64,000 nt of DNA from Sporothrix humicola (Eukaryota; Ascomycota; Sordariomycetes; Ophiostomatales; Ophiostomataceae): the NCBI GenBank assembly GCA_021396245.1, contig WNYE01000002.1, forward strand, positions 496,001-560,000. Direction: 5' to 3'. The position numbers and the translations under genes are program-made. Each line of letters begins with the position of its first letter. The first letter of the stretch is position 1. Below the pieces are notes generated by a model that had not been told where the DNA came from, did not search any database, and saw only the letters and a list, made by a program, of their open reading frames with translations. Below are positions 20,933 to 32,904 of the stretch, piece after piece.

Positions 20933-23197
20933 TGTGGGAAGGTGACGAAAGTAAAGAAGGAAGGTGCGAATGAGAGCCAAGAGAGCCAACGAGGAAGGAG
21001 CCTCAACCTCAGAGAAATGGAAGGAGCCACAGAGGAGTGGATGATCAGATTGAGATGGTCTGACAAGGATTGATTTCACTTCAAAAGGAAGAGGGGATTC
21101 ACATTCCCTTTATACTCACGATCGACCTGAGCATGTTGTGGACGACTGCGGAAGATCAATAAAGTTTGGGGCTTGAAATAGAGTACTGAGACAACAGGGA
21201 ACGACTACCGGTGACGGGTACCGGGCCTGGGGAATACTAAGAAATATGCGAGAGACATGGCCAAAACAGTACAAAATGAGGCTTGAGACGTTGGTTGTCC
21301 ATTGTCGTGGACTACAATGGAGCGTTGGAGTTGGAGCTGATTCGAGTTTCCTTTTTGGATAGCAGCTTGCGAAGCGTCGGGGGCTTGCGAGTTTGCGAGG
21401 TGAAAGGCGGGAGTTTGGCGACTTTAATACGTTCTCTTCTTTTGTTGTTTAGTTTTTAGTTTCCTTTTCCTTTTATTTACACGTGCTCAGGGACCAGTGG
21501 CGAGAGAGAGAAAGGCGGAGGGAGTATGGGGTGTGACAAGTGTAAATAACAGTGGGAACTGGCGAAGTGGCTGAAAATACAGGAACTGAACAGAATATGT
21601 CTTCCAGTGTCACTTTACTCATCATTTGGTGCAATTGAGGCCTCGGTTTATGCACTGTACTTTTGCTGTACTGGAATCGACTTGGGCGAGAAGAGAAGAA
21701 AGGGAGGAAAAGAGAATCAGGGACGGGCAAAAGAATGGCTTGTTTTAGCCATGCGAGGAGGTTGAAAAACGAATACGAACAGACGCAAACTGAGACTAAC
21801 AAACAGCCCTGAAAAGACGGACAAATGAATGTGAAAGAGGGGAAACCTGGAGAAAGCGCGTTAAATCGTTAGAAAAGACACTTTCTCCGCACAAAAAGTC
21901 ACAGAAAGTCGCCAAAGAGAACGCTATCTCCATTTTGCTGTCTTTCTTTCATCCGTCTTCCCTGCTAGACTGTGGCGATCCCCAGACTACCATACGACGG
22001 GCGAAAACAACCAACAAGTAACAACAATCAGTCCACAGCTACCAGAGCGGGCACGGCGCGACATCCGGCAGTACACAAAGAAGGGACAGAGAACAAAGAC
22101 GACCAACAGTCAACAGTCTGGCTGCAATCGACAACACAACCCCACAAAGTGTGATCGGCATCGTCACATACCATCCCCACAGCGCAGCATGCCGCGAACC
22201 GGAAGGATACGGGCATGTCGGAGCTTGCTGGCAGCGATGGGTCGAGGAATGTGACGATGCCGACAAGCTTTGTTGGAAGATTGCAGTACTTTTGTGGGAT
22301 TGTTTTCTACTGTTGCAAGTTTTGGAGATACCCAACATTTGGTAAACGTAGACCTCGTGTTTGCGAGCAAGGAGGGTCGAGCATGTGGTCGACAAGTCGA
22401 CGAGAAGATGGGTTGACAAGAAATGATCTCAAATTGAAAGGACATGAGAACCAGGTTGCTGGGATAAAAGGAAAAGGATGCACGACACGGCAATGTTCGG
22501 AGCACACACCAGGCCAAAATGCAAGGGACGAAGCGTGTAAGTCGCTAGCTCTGGCGCTGGTGCTGATGCTAGTGTGTAAATTAGCAGCTGAGTTTGACTC
22601 TTTGACTTTTGGTGTCAGCCACGGTGATGTCTTGCACGGGGATTAGGGGCCATTTTGTCCTCCGCAGGAGATTATGGAAAAGGTGAAAACACCCGGTCAG
22701 GTGTCACAAAACATGGGTGTAAATTATGCAGACACAATACATATGCAGAATCAGACGAATGGAGATAAAGTCTTGCAATATCATTGAATTTTAGAGTAGG
22801 ATAACTATCATGAACTTCTAGCAGTTATGCACAGCTGACCCACGTCGGATAGGCCGATAAATATGAAGTTTGGACACGAACATATCAGTCACGAGCAATA
22901 TAATATTTCAGATGTTGCCAAAATTGACCAGGTAGGTAGACCGTAGCTGAACCCACGCGGCTGAACCCTTGTCTAAGCTTCCTCTTTGAGGGAATATGAT
23001 GTAATTGCATTTGATCTCTTCTGCAGTTTTCTCAAGGCCTCCTTTATGACGGCCTCCAGTATCAGCCCAGATGGCCACCCTTTTCTTCGCCTGTCCATCA
23101 TGCATATTCTGTGCGACACTAGAATAGGGGTCCCTGTGTAACCATCGACCATGTCAGCGCGGACGAGCAACGTCGACCGCCGTCATCGCCGATCGTT
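20933..23197. other. Long intergenic region upstream of the lipase
   Basis: About 2.3 kb with only short, unconvincing open frames. The first part is the lipase promoter. The last part (22700-23197) is the 3' flank of the M20 peptidase gene and is more AT-rich. No repeat or RNA gene recognised. Confidence 0.55.
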
Positions 23198-24409
23198 TCA
23201 TTTTGTCTCCTTCTCCGTCTTCAACGCGTGGTTGATCAACACTTTGTAGCCCTTGACGGCCTCTTCTAGATCACCAACCGTCAAGTGTTCATGGTCGGAG
23301 TGGGTGACCAGAAAGTCGCCGGGTCCGTAGAGATAGCGTTTGTGGTCGCCCTTGAGACCGGGCACGTTGGTGCCGTAATTGAGCACAATGGTCTCGAAGC
23401 CATCGACGTCGTAGTCGAGCGGGACGGGGCCGATGCCGTAGGGAAAGTCGAGCTCCAGCGACGGCTCGACGGCGAGGAGAGCGTCTGTAATAATCTTTTC
23501 GATGGACTTTGGCGTCCCGCCGGCCACTCTGACATGAACGGTGGCCGTTGCGTTCTCGGGAATGACATTGGCCGCGACGCCGCCGCTGATGGTGCCGATA
23601 TTAAAGGTGGTGTTGCCAAACTCGGGGCTGCCGGGCAGCTCAACCCCCAAAAGAGCGTTCAAACCCCGAATCAGCTTGTTGACAGCATTCTCGCCCAGCT
23701 CAGGGTAGCCCGAGTGGCCGGCCTTGCCGTGCGCCGTGACGGTGAAGCCCAGCCCGCCCTTGTGCCCGCGGCCGAGCTTGAGCTGGGTCGGCTCGCCGAA
23801 AATGACAGCGTCCCAAGTCAGTCCGAGCTTGTTGGCCGCCTTGATGCCGTCACCGCCGCGTTCTTCGCCGACATCGACTAGAATGGCGACATCGCCCTCG
23901 GTGATCGTGTCCGTGGCCAGAAGTTGCTCCACTGCAACAACGATAGAGGCAACACTGCCTTTGGCGTCGACGGTGCCACGGCCCCAGATTGTGTCGGACG
24001 ATGATAAAGGGTCGCTGTCAGACAATAGCGTGCCCTCCTCAGACTTTCTCTCGTACGGCCAGTACGGCGGGACAGTGTCAATGTGTGATGTGATCAAGAC
24101 GCGCGTTTGTCTCGAGCTGCCGACATAGGCCCAGATATTGTCCCGGCCGGGGGCGGCCCGTTGTGTCTCGACGGTGAAACCGCGACCCCGAAGATAGCCT
24201 GCTAGAAAGGCGGTGGCATTGGCTTCGTTGCCGGTAATGGACGGGATCTCCACTAATGACTTGTGGAGATGGACCAAGTCGGCCGTGGTGGGTGATGAGT
24301 GGGCAGTATCTAATAATGTGGAGATCACATGTTGGTCGGTCGGTGGCCGGAGACTATTGACGGTTGTGCCAAGTAGGCCCAAGAAAAGCGTGTTTGTAAT
24401 AAGCTTCAT
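23198..24409 (-). CDS. Secreted M20A metallopeptidase (carboxypeptidase / acetylornithine-deacetylase-like)
   Basis: A single exon of 403 residues with a signal peptide (MKLITNTLFLGLLGTTVNS). The M20 metal-binding set is complete: His109 in TSHIDTVPP, Asp148 in GRGTVDAKG, the Glu pair in DVGEERGGDG (182-183), Glu206 in FGEPT, and His in SDHEHL near 373. The dimerisation (lid) domain follows GKAGHSGYP. Such enzymes are di-zinc (or cobalt) hydrolases that remove C-terminal residues or N-acyl groups from small peptides or amino acids; the signal peptide points to secretion or a vacuolar site. Substrate is unknown. The start is the only ATG before the signal sequence. Confidence 0.9.
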   Translation of the reverse strand: MKLITNTLFLGLLGTTVNSLRPPTDQHVISTLLDTAHSSPTTADLVHLHKSLVEIPSITGNEANATAFLAGYLRGRGFTVETQRAAPGRDNIWAYVGSSRQTRVLITSHIDTVPPYWPYERKSEEGTLLSDSDPLSSSDTIWGRGTVDAKGSVASIVVAVEQLLATDTITEGDVAILVDVGEERGGDGIKAANKLGLTWDAVIFGEPTQLKLGRGHKGGLGFTVTAHGKAGHSGYPELGENAVNKLIRGLNALLGVELPGSPEFGNTTFNIGTISGGVAANVIPENATATVHVRVAGGTPKSIEKIITDALLAVEPSLELDFPYGIGPVPLDYDVDGFETIVLNYGTNVPGLKGDHKRYLYGPGDFLVTHSDHEHLTVGDLEEAVKGYKVLINHALKTEKETK

Positions 24410-25346
24410 GGTGGCTTTTTGTGTGCTTGCTTTGTTTGGAGTGTTCTTGTTTGCCGGCCGGAAGAAGAGTAAACGAGCACCACAAAAGCAATAAATGCAA
24501 GGATAACGCGGGTGTTGTTCAATCTTTCCTTGTTGTCGTTCAGCTCGCCTTAATATCTTCTGATTTTTTCTGAATTGGGACTGTATTTCGCCCGCGGAGT
24601 CGTCTTCGGTCTTCGGAGGGTTTCCGGCAGTCGCGAATGTTTTGAAAACGACGTACGAAGTCGCAGTTTACTAATTATAAGCTATCTCGAGCTTCCCCCA
24701 GGAAAGCACATCACTTTTGGTAGCACATCATATGAATTTGGTGTTAACTGATTGGACTTATCTCTCTTTTTCGGCCCTCTTCTCCCCTTCCCCTCTATCG
24801 CACCATATCTTGCGCCAAGTGCATCACGGCAAGGTGTCAGAGGCAGCCCCCACGTTGAAATGCAACAGTGGGAAAGATCGACAAAATGCAGCCAATCAGG
24901 TGTCGTTCCTCACTTACATCCACTGCAACTCGGATATGGCGACGGACATGGCAGGAAATAGCACAGAATGGTATCAACGACATTGATACAGAGAATGATG
25001 CAGAGACCCAGATATCCGGAGAATGGGGGCTGATCGAAACGAAACAATCGCCATATCCGGAAGGCAAAGAAAGATAACGGTGTGCAACCATATGTAGCCG
25101 AGAAGAGAATAACGGCAAGGGCAACATGGAGAGAACGGAACCCTCCGAGAAGAGATAAATACTGCAGCAGTATGTATAAGTGATGTGACACCCGCAGGAT
25201 TTGATCATTGATGCTGGATTATCCTCGGGCTACTCTCCTGAAGACCGCCACTGCGTTCCCTTATTGATCCTCTTTTAATTATTCCACTTCCTATTGCTCT
25301 CCATTTTGATCATTGCAGCCCTTCCACCACTATCGACACGACCAAT
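24410..25346. promoter_or_regulatory. Divergent region between the M20 peptidase and the MFS permease
   Basis: About 0.9 kb between divergent start codons at 24409 and 25347; both promoters lie here. Small open frames on either strand at 24717-25208 have no recognisable content. No repeats recognised. Confidence 0.5.
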
Positions 25347-27100
25347 ATGGTCCCCGTCACCGAAGCCCAGTCGGACACGTCCGACCATGGCCGTCCAGAC
25401 GCTGTCGACGAAAAGAATGTCGGGTCGTCGACGGATGCTGTCGATGTCGAGGCCGTCCCTGCAGCCAGCCACGGCTATACCGTCGTCACGCGCGCCGCCA
25501 AGAACGAGGACGGCGACGTCACCGCCGGCCAGCTCGGCGAGATTTCCATTGCGGGCTACGATGCGGCCGTCATGAGTGCGAGGGCCAGCCTGAGCGCCGA
25601 CGAAGAAAAGAAGCTGTTGCGCCAGATTGACTGGCGCCTGCTCCCCCTCCTCTCCGTCATCTACATGGTCAAGACGATCGATGCGGCCAACGTGTCGAAT
25701 GCGCGCATCATGGACCAGGGCACCAAGCACAACATTATGACGGAGCTCGGCATGACGTCCAACATGTACAACCTGGTGACGACGGCCTACTACATTCCGT
25801 ACATTCTGGCGGAGACGCCGTCGAATCTGCTGGTGAAAAAGTTCAAGCCGTCCGTCTGGCAGGCGCGCATCATGATCTCGTGGGGGATTGTGCTGTGCGC
25901 GCACGCGGCGGTCAAGAACGCGGGCGGGCTGTACACAGTGCGCGCTCTGCTCGGGCTGTTTGAGGCCGGACTGTGGCCGGGTCAACTCCTACAACTGTGT
26001 TACTGGTACCGGCCCGACGAGTTGGCGCCGCGGATTGTGCTGGTGACCGTCCTTGGCAACTTTAGTTCCGTCGTGAGCGGTGTGCTGGCGTTTGCCTTCA
26101 ACGGGGTGACAGCAAGGGGTCTTTCTGGATGGAAATGGTGAGTTCTTACACCTATACTCTATTGATATCCTGTTCGTCACTAACAATCTAGGCTCATCTT
26201 GACAGAGGGTCTGTTCACTATCCTGCTCGGCTTCTTTACCTACTTTTTCTTGCCAGACTGTAAGTGTCCCAATCCCGGGATGTTTTAATTCTAGCTAGAG
26301 CATATAAACTAATCTGCTTCCTACGGGGTATAGTCCCTGCCAATGCTAGCTGGCTCTCGGAGCGTGAAAAGGCGTTCGTCCAGGCCCGTCTGACCATCAA
26401 TGCACCCCGTGCCCAAGAAGAGAACTTTTCGTGGCGCCAGTTCATCAACACCCTGAAGGATGTCCGGCTCTGGCTCTTCCTCGGCTGCTGGGCTTTCTAC
26501 ACGGTCGGCACCACTGGACTCACGTTCTACCAGCCGACCGTCATTGCCGGTCTCGGATTCACGACAATCGGCCGCGCCCAGCTCTTAAATATCCCGCCCG
26601 CCTTTTTCAGCTGTGCCCTCACCCTCTCGTTTGGCTTTTTGTCGGGCACAGGCCGAATCCCCCAGCCGTCGATCCCGCTCTTTTTCATGGTCGTCATCCT
26701 CGCCTGTTATGTCGTCGAGTACACCTACCCAAACATTGGCGGCGTCTACGCGGCCACCATCATCGCCGGCGGCTTTTCGTCCGCCTGGTACACCATGATG
26801 TGGCCGTGGCGCGTCCAGACAACCCAAGGCGCCACCGGCTCGGCCCTGGCCATTGCGTTTGCCAACAGCTACGGCCAGATTGGCGGCGCCGTCGGGTCCC
26901 AGCTTTTTAATAGTAGATACGCGCCGCACTACACCACCTCGTTTGGCATCGCCATGGGCTTCATCGGCATGGCCATTGTCATGAACCTGATTACCTGGTC
27001 CTTTACCTGGCGCGTCGACGTCGAGACCCGCCGCATCAAGCGCGCCCGCAAGGCCGCCTCCAAGCGCAACGAGGCCATTCTGGACGACGTGCAGATTTGA
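25347..27100 (+). CDS. MFS permease, anion:cation symporter family (allantoate permease/DAL5-like, TNA1-like)
   Basis: Exons 25347-26137, 26192-26259 and 26334-27100 join in frame to 541 residues; introns are GTGAGT...ATCTAG and GTAAGT...GTATAG. The long hydrophilic N-terminus leads to RQIDWRLLPLLSVIYMVKTIDAANVSNARI, typical of this fungal family, where the first helix starts with a D-x-R-x-L-P motif. Twelve hydrophobic segments can be followed, with the cytosolic loop at WLSEREKAFVQARL between the halves. Members import anionic nutrients such as allantoate, ureidosuccinate, nicotinate or short peptides across the plasma membrane with protons. The substrate is unknown. It is convergent with a CmcJ/NvfI-like oxygenase gene 278 bases away. 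Confidence 0.9.
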
Positions 27101-27378
27101 GGAGAGTGTAGAGAAGAGTACATAAATGTAGTAGACGGAGAAAACAATCATAGTGGATCCATGAAATCAGCCCAAGTGTGTAGAAGCTTGGTCTGCGATC
27201 GCTTGATAGCTAGATATCTAGAACGGTATAAAAGATAGAAACGATTTACGAAATGAATTGACAAGGGATGAAATTAGAAACAGAATTGAATATAATATCG
27301 TATTAAGAACTGATCAATCTGGGTACACATCTTGCCAAACTTAAAAGAAGCATTCGAAACAAATATCTTCCATCCTTC

Positions 27379-28293
27379 TTACTCTGCATCCTCCGGATGG
27401 AACACGAGCGCCCGCACTTCAATGCTCTGCCGGGCCGGCGCGTCCGACTGGGCGCCAAAGGCCGGGTCCTCAAAGGCCGTGTGCGGCACGCGGCGTGCCC
27501 GTCCGTCCTTCTTGCTGTCAAAGCACTTGATGAGAAGAGCCTCGTCGGGTCGCAGGCCACTCTTGTAGTACCACTTGTGCGCCGGGCTGTAGCGCACCTG
27601 GTACGTCTCGCCCGAGCGGTTGGCCAGCACGAGGCCAGTCGGCACGAGCTCGTCCTCGCCGACGGAGTGGGCATCCGCTACGGCCAGGGGGTCTCTCAGG
27701 ATGGGGTTGCCGATCGGGCGCCATACATTGATGATCTGCACGCGCCCTTTGAGGAGCTCCTCAGCATCCTCCGGCAGATGGTGCGGCACCCGCGAGAGGG
27801 CCGCCTTGTAGGACTGGTCGATGTGGACGCGCTGCACGGGACCGCGGCGGGCGCGGTCAAGGTTGCGCGTGCCGTCCTCTTCGGGCTTGTCACGCCGGAT
27901 CGTGTGGTCAAAGATGAAAATCCGGGAGGCGCCGGTCACGTCTTTGAGGAGCTGCTCCGTCTCGGGGTAGTACGACGCCCGGATCTGGTCGTCGTCCACA
28001 AACAAGGTCTCCGCGACAGGCCGCTCGACAAACTGGAAGCCGTTGCCGTCCAGCGTGTACTTGGGGGCGTCCTCGCCGACGTCGTGCACAGTCACTGAGT
28101 GCGGCTCCGGCTCGCGGTAGTACGTCTCTGGGCGATCATAGTACGTCGTGTGCGGCGGCGACCCGTCGGCATTCGGTTTGTGGTAGTTGAGGACCGTTTG
28201 GACGTCTCGCTTGGTGGACAGAGGAGTGGCAGACGGTCCCGAATCGACGTGGGGTCCGGCCAGGGTCGGTATCTGGACAGCAGCGGCGGCCAT
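27379..28293 (-). CDS. CmcJ/NvfI-like (GA4-desaturase-related) oxygenase
   Basis: A single exon of 304 residues. It matches the fungal family annotated as CmcJ/NvfI or GA4 desaturase-like, often found in secondary-metabolite clusters: the opening VQTVLNYHKPN, the segment RIFIFDHTIRR, then VHIDQSY (His-x-Asp, likely iron ligands), INVWRPIGNP and, near the end, a basic RQSIEVRALVFHP. Family members are regarded as non-haem iron, 2-oxoglutarate-linked hydroxylases or desaturases. The product and substrate here are unknown. There is no other secondary-metabolism core gene in the window. The length is usual for the family and no break is seen. Confidence 0.85.
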   Translation of the reverse strand: MAAAAVQIPTLAGPHVDSGPSATPLSTKRDVQTVLNYHKPNADGSPPHTTYYDRPETYYREPEPHSVTVHDVGEDAPKYTLDGNGFQFVERPVAETLFVDDDQIRASYYPETEQLLKDVTGASRIFIFDHTIRRDKPEEDGTRNLDRARRGPVQRVHIDQSYKAALSRVPHHLPEDAEELLKGRVQIINVWRPIGNPILRDPLAVADAHSVGEDELVPTGLVLANRSGETYQVRYSPAHKWYYKSGLRPDEALLIKCFDSKKDGRARRVPHTAFEDPAFGAQSDAPARQSIEVRALVFHPEDAE

Positions 28294-29558
28294 GGTGAAT
28301 GAGGGTAAGGTTTAGGTGATAGATTTAAACGATTAGATTTTCTTCTTTTTGGATTGTTTGAGGGATATGAAAGAACAGTGTTGATTATTCCAGTGATCTT
28401 TTTGATGGGCTGAATGCATGGGATCTCGACAATTAAATCTTACTCGATATCCAACACAAATCGGTTCATTATTAATACATAAACTGTTCCGGGTACGTAC
28501 AATGTATCCCACTATATTTGTGTGAACATCTGACAGCGATGCTTTGCAATCCAAATCCACGGCGCCGCATTGTAGCCACTGTAGCCATTGTATGACCCGA
28601 GCACGCCATCCCGAGCCCATCACACATGTCGAGTTGGAGTGTTGGAGAACAAATGAAAGCACGCCAAGTCCAGGTTTGTCGTCATTTTCCCGTCAAACAA
28701 GATACAACATAACGCACAGTCGGTCGTTTTCAGTTATTTCCTTTCTATGTCGGGATGCATTTGTCAGTCGTAGCTGTGGGGAAAAAGAAAAATGGAACGC
28801 GCCGTGGAAGACGTATCGACAGTCACTGCCCGGCACGTGTGCCTGACACCAGCTATCCAACGCATCAATGAACTGTGCGTATCTTTGTCGCCTCTTGCTG
28901 GGTTGTTCTGGCTCTGGCTATTTCGTGTTGAGCACGCTGCCCTGTACTAATGTTTTATATTTCGAATCCCACTAATGTTTGTCGTTGGTACATAATACGC
29001 AGTGATAAATCGACCGCGTACTATTTAACCAGATTCGATGGCGGCTGTGTGCGAGTAGTGTTTGAATTATGGTGCAAATACTATTCACACTTCTTTTTGG
29101 CTTTTTTTGGCAACACTGGTGGCTTTTCTCCCTGTTCTTGTTTATTTCAATGAACACAACAATAAACAGAGTACAGCGAATATGTTATGTTATTTCTACA
29201 CGGTAGTATTTGGGAATTGGGCGGTTGGTTTCAATGTACATCGTACGGAGTAATAGTACTGGTGTGTTCGGCACATGACCGTTCACATGGCGTCACGTGG
29301 ATAGCACCTTCTTTGCCATCTTTCCCCTGAATTGTAGGAACTGAACCTCATGCCTTCTTCCTCCCTTGACACAAATCTCCGCGACAGACGATGTAATTGC
29401 CTCACTACCTCATTACCATGCCGTTTTGATCGAGCCTACAATACGACCCATTCGTCGCACATCATTTGTCACTGGACCCGCGTCTCCGGAGTGAATTTCG
29501 TGAAATATGCTAGTTTCAGACGGCCACGCCCAGCTTTACGGTCTCGGCCTCGGCAGCC
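28294..29558. other. Divergent intergenic region, oxygenase and DUF7600-like gene promoters
   Basis: About 1.3 kb; start codons at 28293 (minus) and 29559 (plus) face away. The sequence is moderately AT-rich with no recognised gene or repeat. Open frames beginning at 29350 run into the next gene in a frame that is only used downstream of its first intron, so they are not the real start. Confidence 0.5.
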
Positions 29559-32500
29559 ATGTCCGTCTTCGGGGCCAAGCCTGGACCTGAACAGAGCCAG
29601 AAACACACTGCGGTCGCCATATCCGTCACCCTCGAGCCGTACTGTATCTTGTGCCGGCGCGACTTGCCACGCTCAAAGTGGAAGCATTGCATCGGCCGGC
29701 CATTGCGCGACGGCAACTACCAAGATTGGGAGTGTGACATTATTGGATGTGCGTCACCTTCTACGACGGCCTTTTACGTATCTCATGTTCGTGGGCCCAC
29801 TACTAACTATATTTCTCCCAGTCTTTGATACTGCGACGGATACAGACGCAGGCAAAGACATGGGCACGGACGCAGGCAAACGAGTATTGGGAATCTCTGA
29901 GGTTCCAGGTACTGCCACTCCTGCGAGCTTGTACATCTTCAGGTCCGACCTTCGCATGAGCAAATGGCCTCCCGATGACCATGCGAATAGCCCCGTGTGG
30001 GTACTGCGGCAGAAGAAGAAGCAGTTGAAGGAGAATGGAAATGGGCATCGCAATGGGCCCAAAGATGGAAATGGGAGACCGGAACAACTCCTCCGTGTCT
30101 CCATTGCGCAACGTCCCAGCCAGGATCCCTCGCATGCCGGCCTAGAGCGCACCCTGTTTTTTATCCACAGCTGCTGCTGGAAGGTGGTGCGGTCTGATAA
30201 AGGTAGGAAAACAAATACGGAGAGGGATGTTGGCCTGCTATCTTTTTCACTCCTATATCAGCTCGGCCAACAGACTCGTTCAGTCACTCCACGTTCCTGT
30301 GGCGATGGGGAATATACACTGACGCTGTCCACAATTTCAGTGTCCTCACACACGCCGACGCCGACGCCGACTTCCACACCCGCGCTCTCATCATCGTTGC
30401 CAGGCCTCGGTATCTTGCTCTCCAAGACATCCAAGCTGCCTGGCGAACTCCGAGCACAGGTGACCCGCTACGTGCACGGCAGTCTTGCAGCGTCTCTTCT
30501 CCGTGCGCGCGAGACGGCGTCATTGTTGTCGTATTTGGATTTGGATCCGTCTTTGTCTCTGGCGCCGAGAATACTGACCGACCCAACGGTCAGCCCAACG
30601 GTCGGCCAAAGAGAAAATGCCCTCCTCAACCTCGATCCAGATGCAGATCAAGATGCAGAAGTGGCCGGCGTTTCCGGAGAACCTTCTCGCAGCAGTGCAG
30701 ACACAGGAACCCAAGTCCGAATCCGGGGCTATCTTGTCGCTCGTTCTATCCGTGTGTTTGGCCATACGTATCTCCATAGAGTCGCGTTTGTGGCAAAGAC
30801 ACAAGCAGAGGATTACCAGGTGCATATGCACACGCAGGATCCATGTGATCTTTGCATTCCGATCCGTGATGGCATCCGCGTTACAGGCGCCAAGGTCTGG
30901 ATGGGGCCTCTTGGTGTGCAGGCACTCGTGCTGAGGTACGGGGACTGGTCAACGTCGCCGTCCTTGGGCCGCCCGAGTCCAAACCCTGCTCGAGACTCCT
31001 TTCAGGCCCACGGCCAGGGCCAATGCGTGCAGTCGCTCCTCTTTGACCACTCGGCAGCGCAGCTTCTTGCGCGTCGAGATGCAATCAAGCTGCTGTGCAT
31101 CCGCTCGGATGGACAAGACGATACGCCGCACTTGACGCCTGGAATATGGCCAACGCGGGCTCTCTGGCAATCTGACTGGAGCGCTGACAATGCCAATGCG
31201 AATGCCAATGCCGGAAACCTAGAAGCAAACGTGCTGCCTGGGTGCGACGACTTTATGATTGCCGATACGGAACGCTTTCCGGGCCGGCTCCTGCACCACC
31301 CCGGCCGCCGTTTGTGCCACTATCTGCCTTTGAGTCTAAGGACAAGGGGGGGTGGTGATTATGGGCCCGAGAATGAGCATGAGTACGAGTATGAGTACGC
31401 GACTGGCCTGATGGTGTACTGTACGCACGACAAAGACAAAAGCCTCCTTGGCAACGGCGACGGCATCGTGGGCATGACTGCGCATTTTGGCGGCGACGGC
31501 GTGACGTCGTCAGACTGTCACTCGGCCCGTCGTCGGCATAATCCGCATAGTCGGCATATTAGCTGCGGTCGCCGCTGCGGCGTGCCAATCCACTTTCCAC
31601 TCGCACCGGAACGCGGCGAACGCATTGTCTTTGCCGCCCTGCTGGTGTGCGAGACGCGCGGCCGCGCCGAGTCCGGGCCGGCACTTGTTGTGGCGACCAA
31701 CATGGGGCGCCACGCTCTGTTTGGTCGTATATTCAGATCGTTTACGCGAAGCAGTACGTCGGTTGTTCTCACGGCGGAAATTAACAACAACAAAGACAAC
31801 AGCAGAGATCAGAACGCAGTGCAGGGTCTGTTCTTTGACCGTTTGACGGCCGATGGCTGCTGCTGGAAGAGCATCGGGGTGCACTGCGACAGGTCGGGTT
31901 TCAAAGATGCTGGAGACTCGGCGCCGGCGCCACCCGTCGTAATCACATTTCCATATCCGCCCACGCCCCGTCGTGTGGACGAAGCCTTTGACAAAGGGTC
32001 CGCATTTTTCAGCTCGGTCGACCTGGGTCTTCTTTCAGTTGCAGCCCCCGTTTCAGTCTCAGTCACGCGGATCCAGGTCTGCCGACGGGTGGGCGGCAAG
32101 CGGCCAAGATGTCTCGGCATGTGTATGCATTTTAACAATGGCCGCGTCGCCATTTTGGGCCGCTGGATGCCCGGTGCGGATCCGGATCCGCATCCGAATC
32201 CTGACGACAACTACAAAACAGCCATTGTGGATCTCGGTGGCGATGCCGACAATATCATGTGCTACTCGGCCATTACTATTCAGTTCGCACGTGGCCCTCC
32301 TTCCGATCCTGATTCCGATCCGGATCTCGACCGGGGCTACGTATCCGACATTGTCCTTGGTAGCAAGGCTGTCGGATCTTCTGACGTTGTAGTTTCCCGG
32401 GACCAACTCAAGGTGAGTGCATGTGTGTTTTTGTCGTTTTTATGTTCTTGTCGTTTTTCTGGGGTTTCTGGTTCTTCTTTCACGAAACTAATCACTCTTG

Positions 32501-32662
32501 TCTCAACCTCAACAGTTCATCGCGTGGTGGTTCACGGACACGAAAGATTTGGTCTACGTCTGGCGGCCGTCGTACCTCCGTGTCACGTTTCCCGACCCAA
32601 GGGGCAACAGCTTCCGGCGACGGCCTGTGCGCACCATCGACTCTGATCTTCTTGATGATTGA
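29559..32662 (+). CDS. Large F-box/DUF7600-like fungal protein, three or four exons
   Basis: The start is the ATG at 29559 (MSVFGAKPGPEQ), followed by a Cys-containing segment (YCILCRRDLPRSKWKHC). A 73-base intron (29749-29821; GTGCGT, branch CTAAC, TTTCTCCCAG) moves to the main frame. The last intron (32413-32515; GTGAGT...CAACAG) leads to FIAWWFTDTKDLVYVWRP, a typical ending of fungal DUF7600 proteins, and a TGA at 32660-32662. A fourth intron, 30203-30340 (GTAGGA, CTGAC, TTTCAG; 138 bases, divisible by three), is plausible but optional, giving 929 rather than 975 residues. The segment LPGELRAQVTRYVHGSLAAS looks like an F-box-type helix pair. Low-complexity Asn/Ala and Glu/Tyr repeats occur at 31190-31215 and 31375-31400. 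Function unknown; such proteins may be ubiquitin-ligase adaptors (inference). Confidence 0.7.
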
Positions 32663-32904
32663 TACAAAGAACATTGGATAAAGTAACAAGTACGTCTTTC
32701 AAAACATACGACTCAATTTAGGCAGAACACGTCTAACAACGCAGAGCGCAGAGCAAAATAAAATACCACAGGTAGCTTTGACGCAAACCCTACGATACAT
32801 CAGTACCACACATCAAGGGAGTTGGCATTGACCTGTATCCGTGCGTTACAATTCCATTTCATTCCATATTCATAAGAGAAAAGATCTCATTGATACAAGG
32901 AAAA

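Noticed and set aside
22215..23170. Several 60-140-codon frames on both strands
   Set aside because: No similarity that I recognise, no splice-linked continuation, composition non-coding.
27379..28293. Secondary-metabolite gene cluster
   Set aside because: No polyketide synthase, peptide synthetase or terpene synthase in the window; one tailoring-type enzyme is not enough.
29350..29821. Upstream part of the 1098-codon frame as coding
   Set aside because: Includes the first intron and leader of the DUF7600-like gene; the real N-terminus is in another frame starting at 29559.
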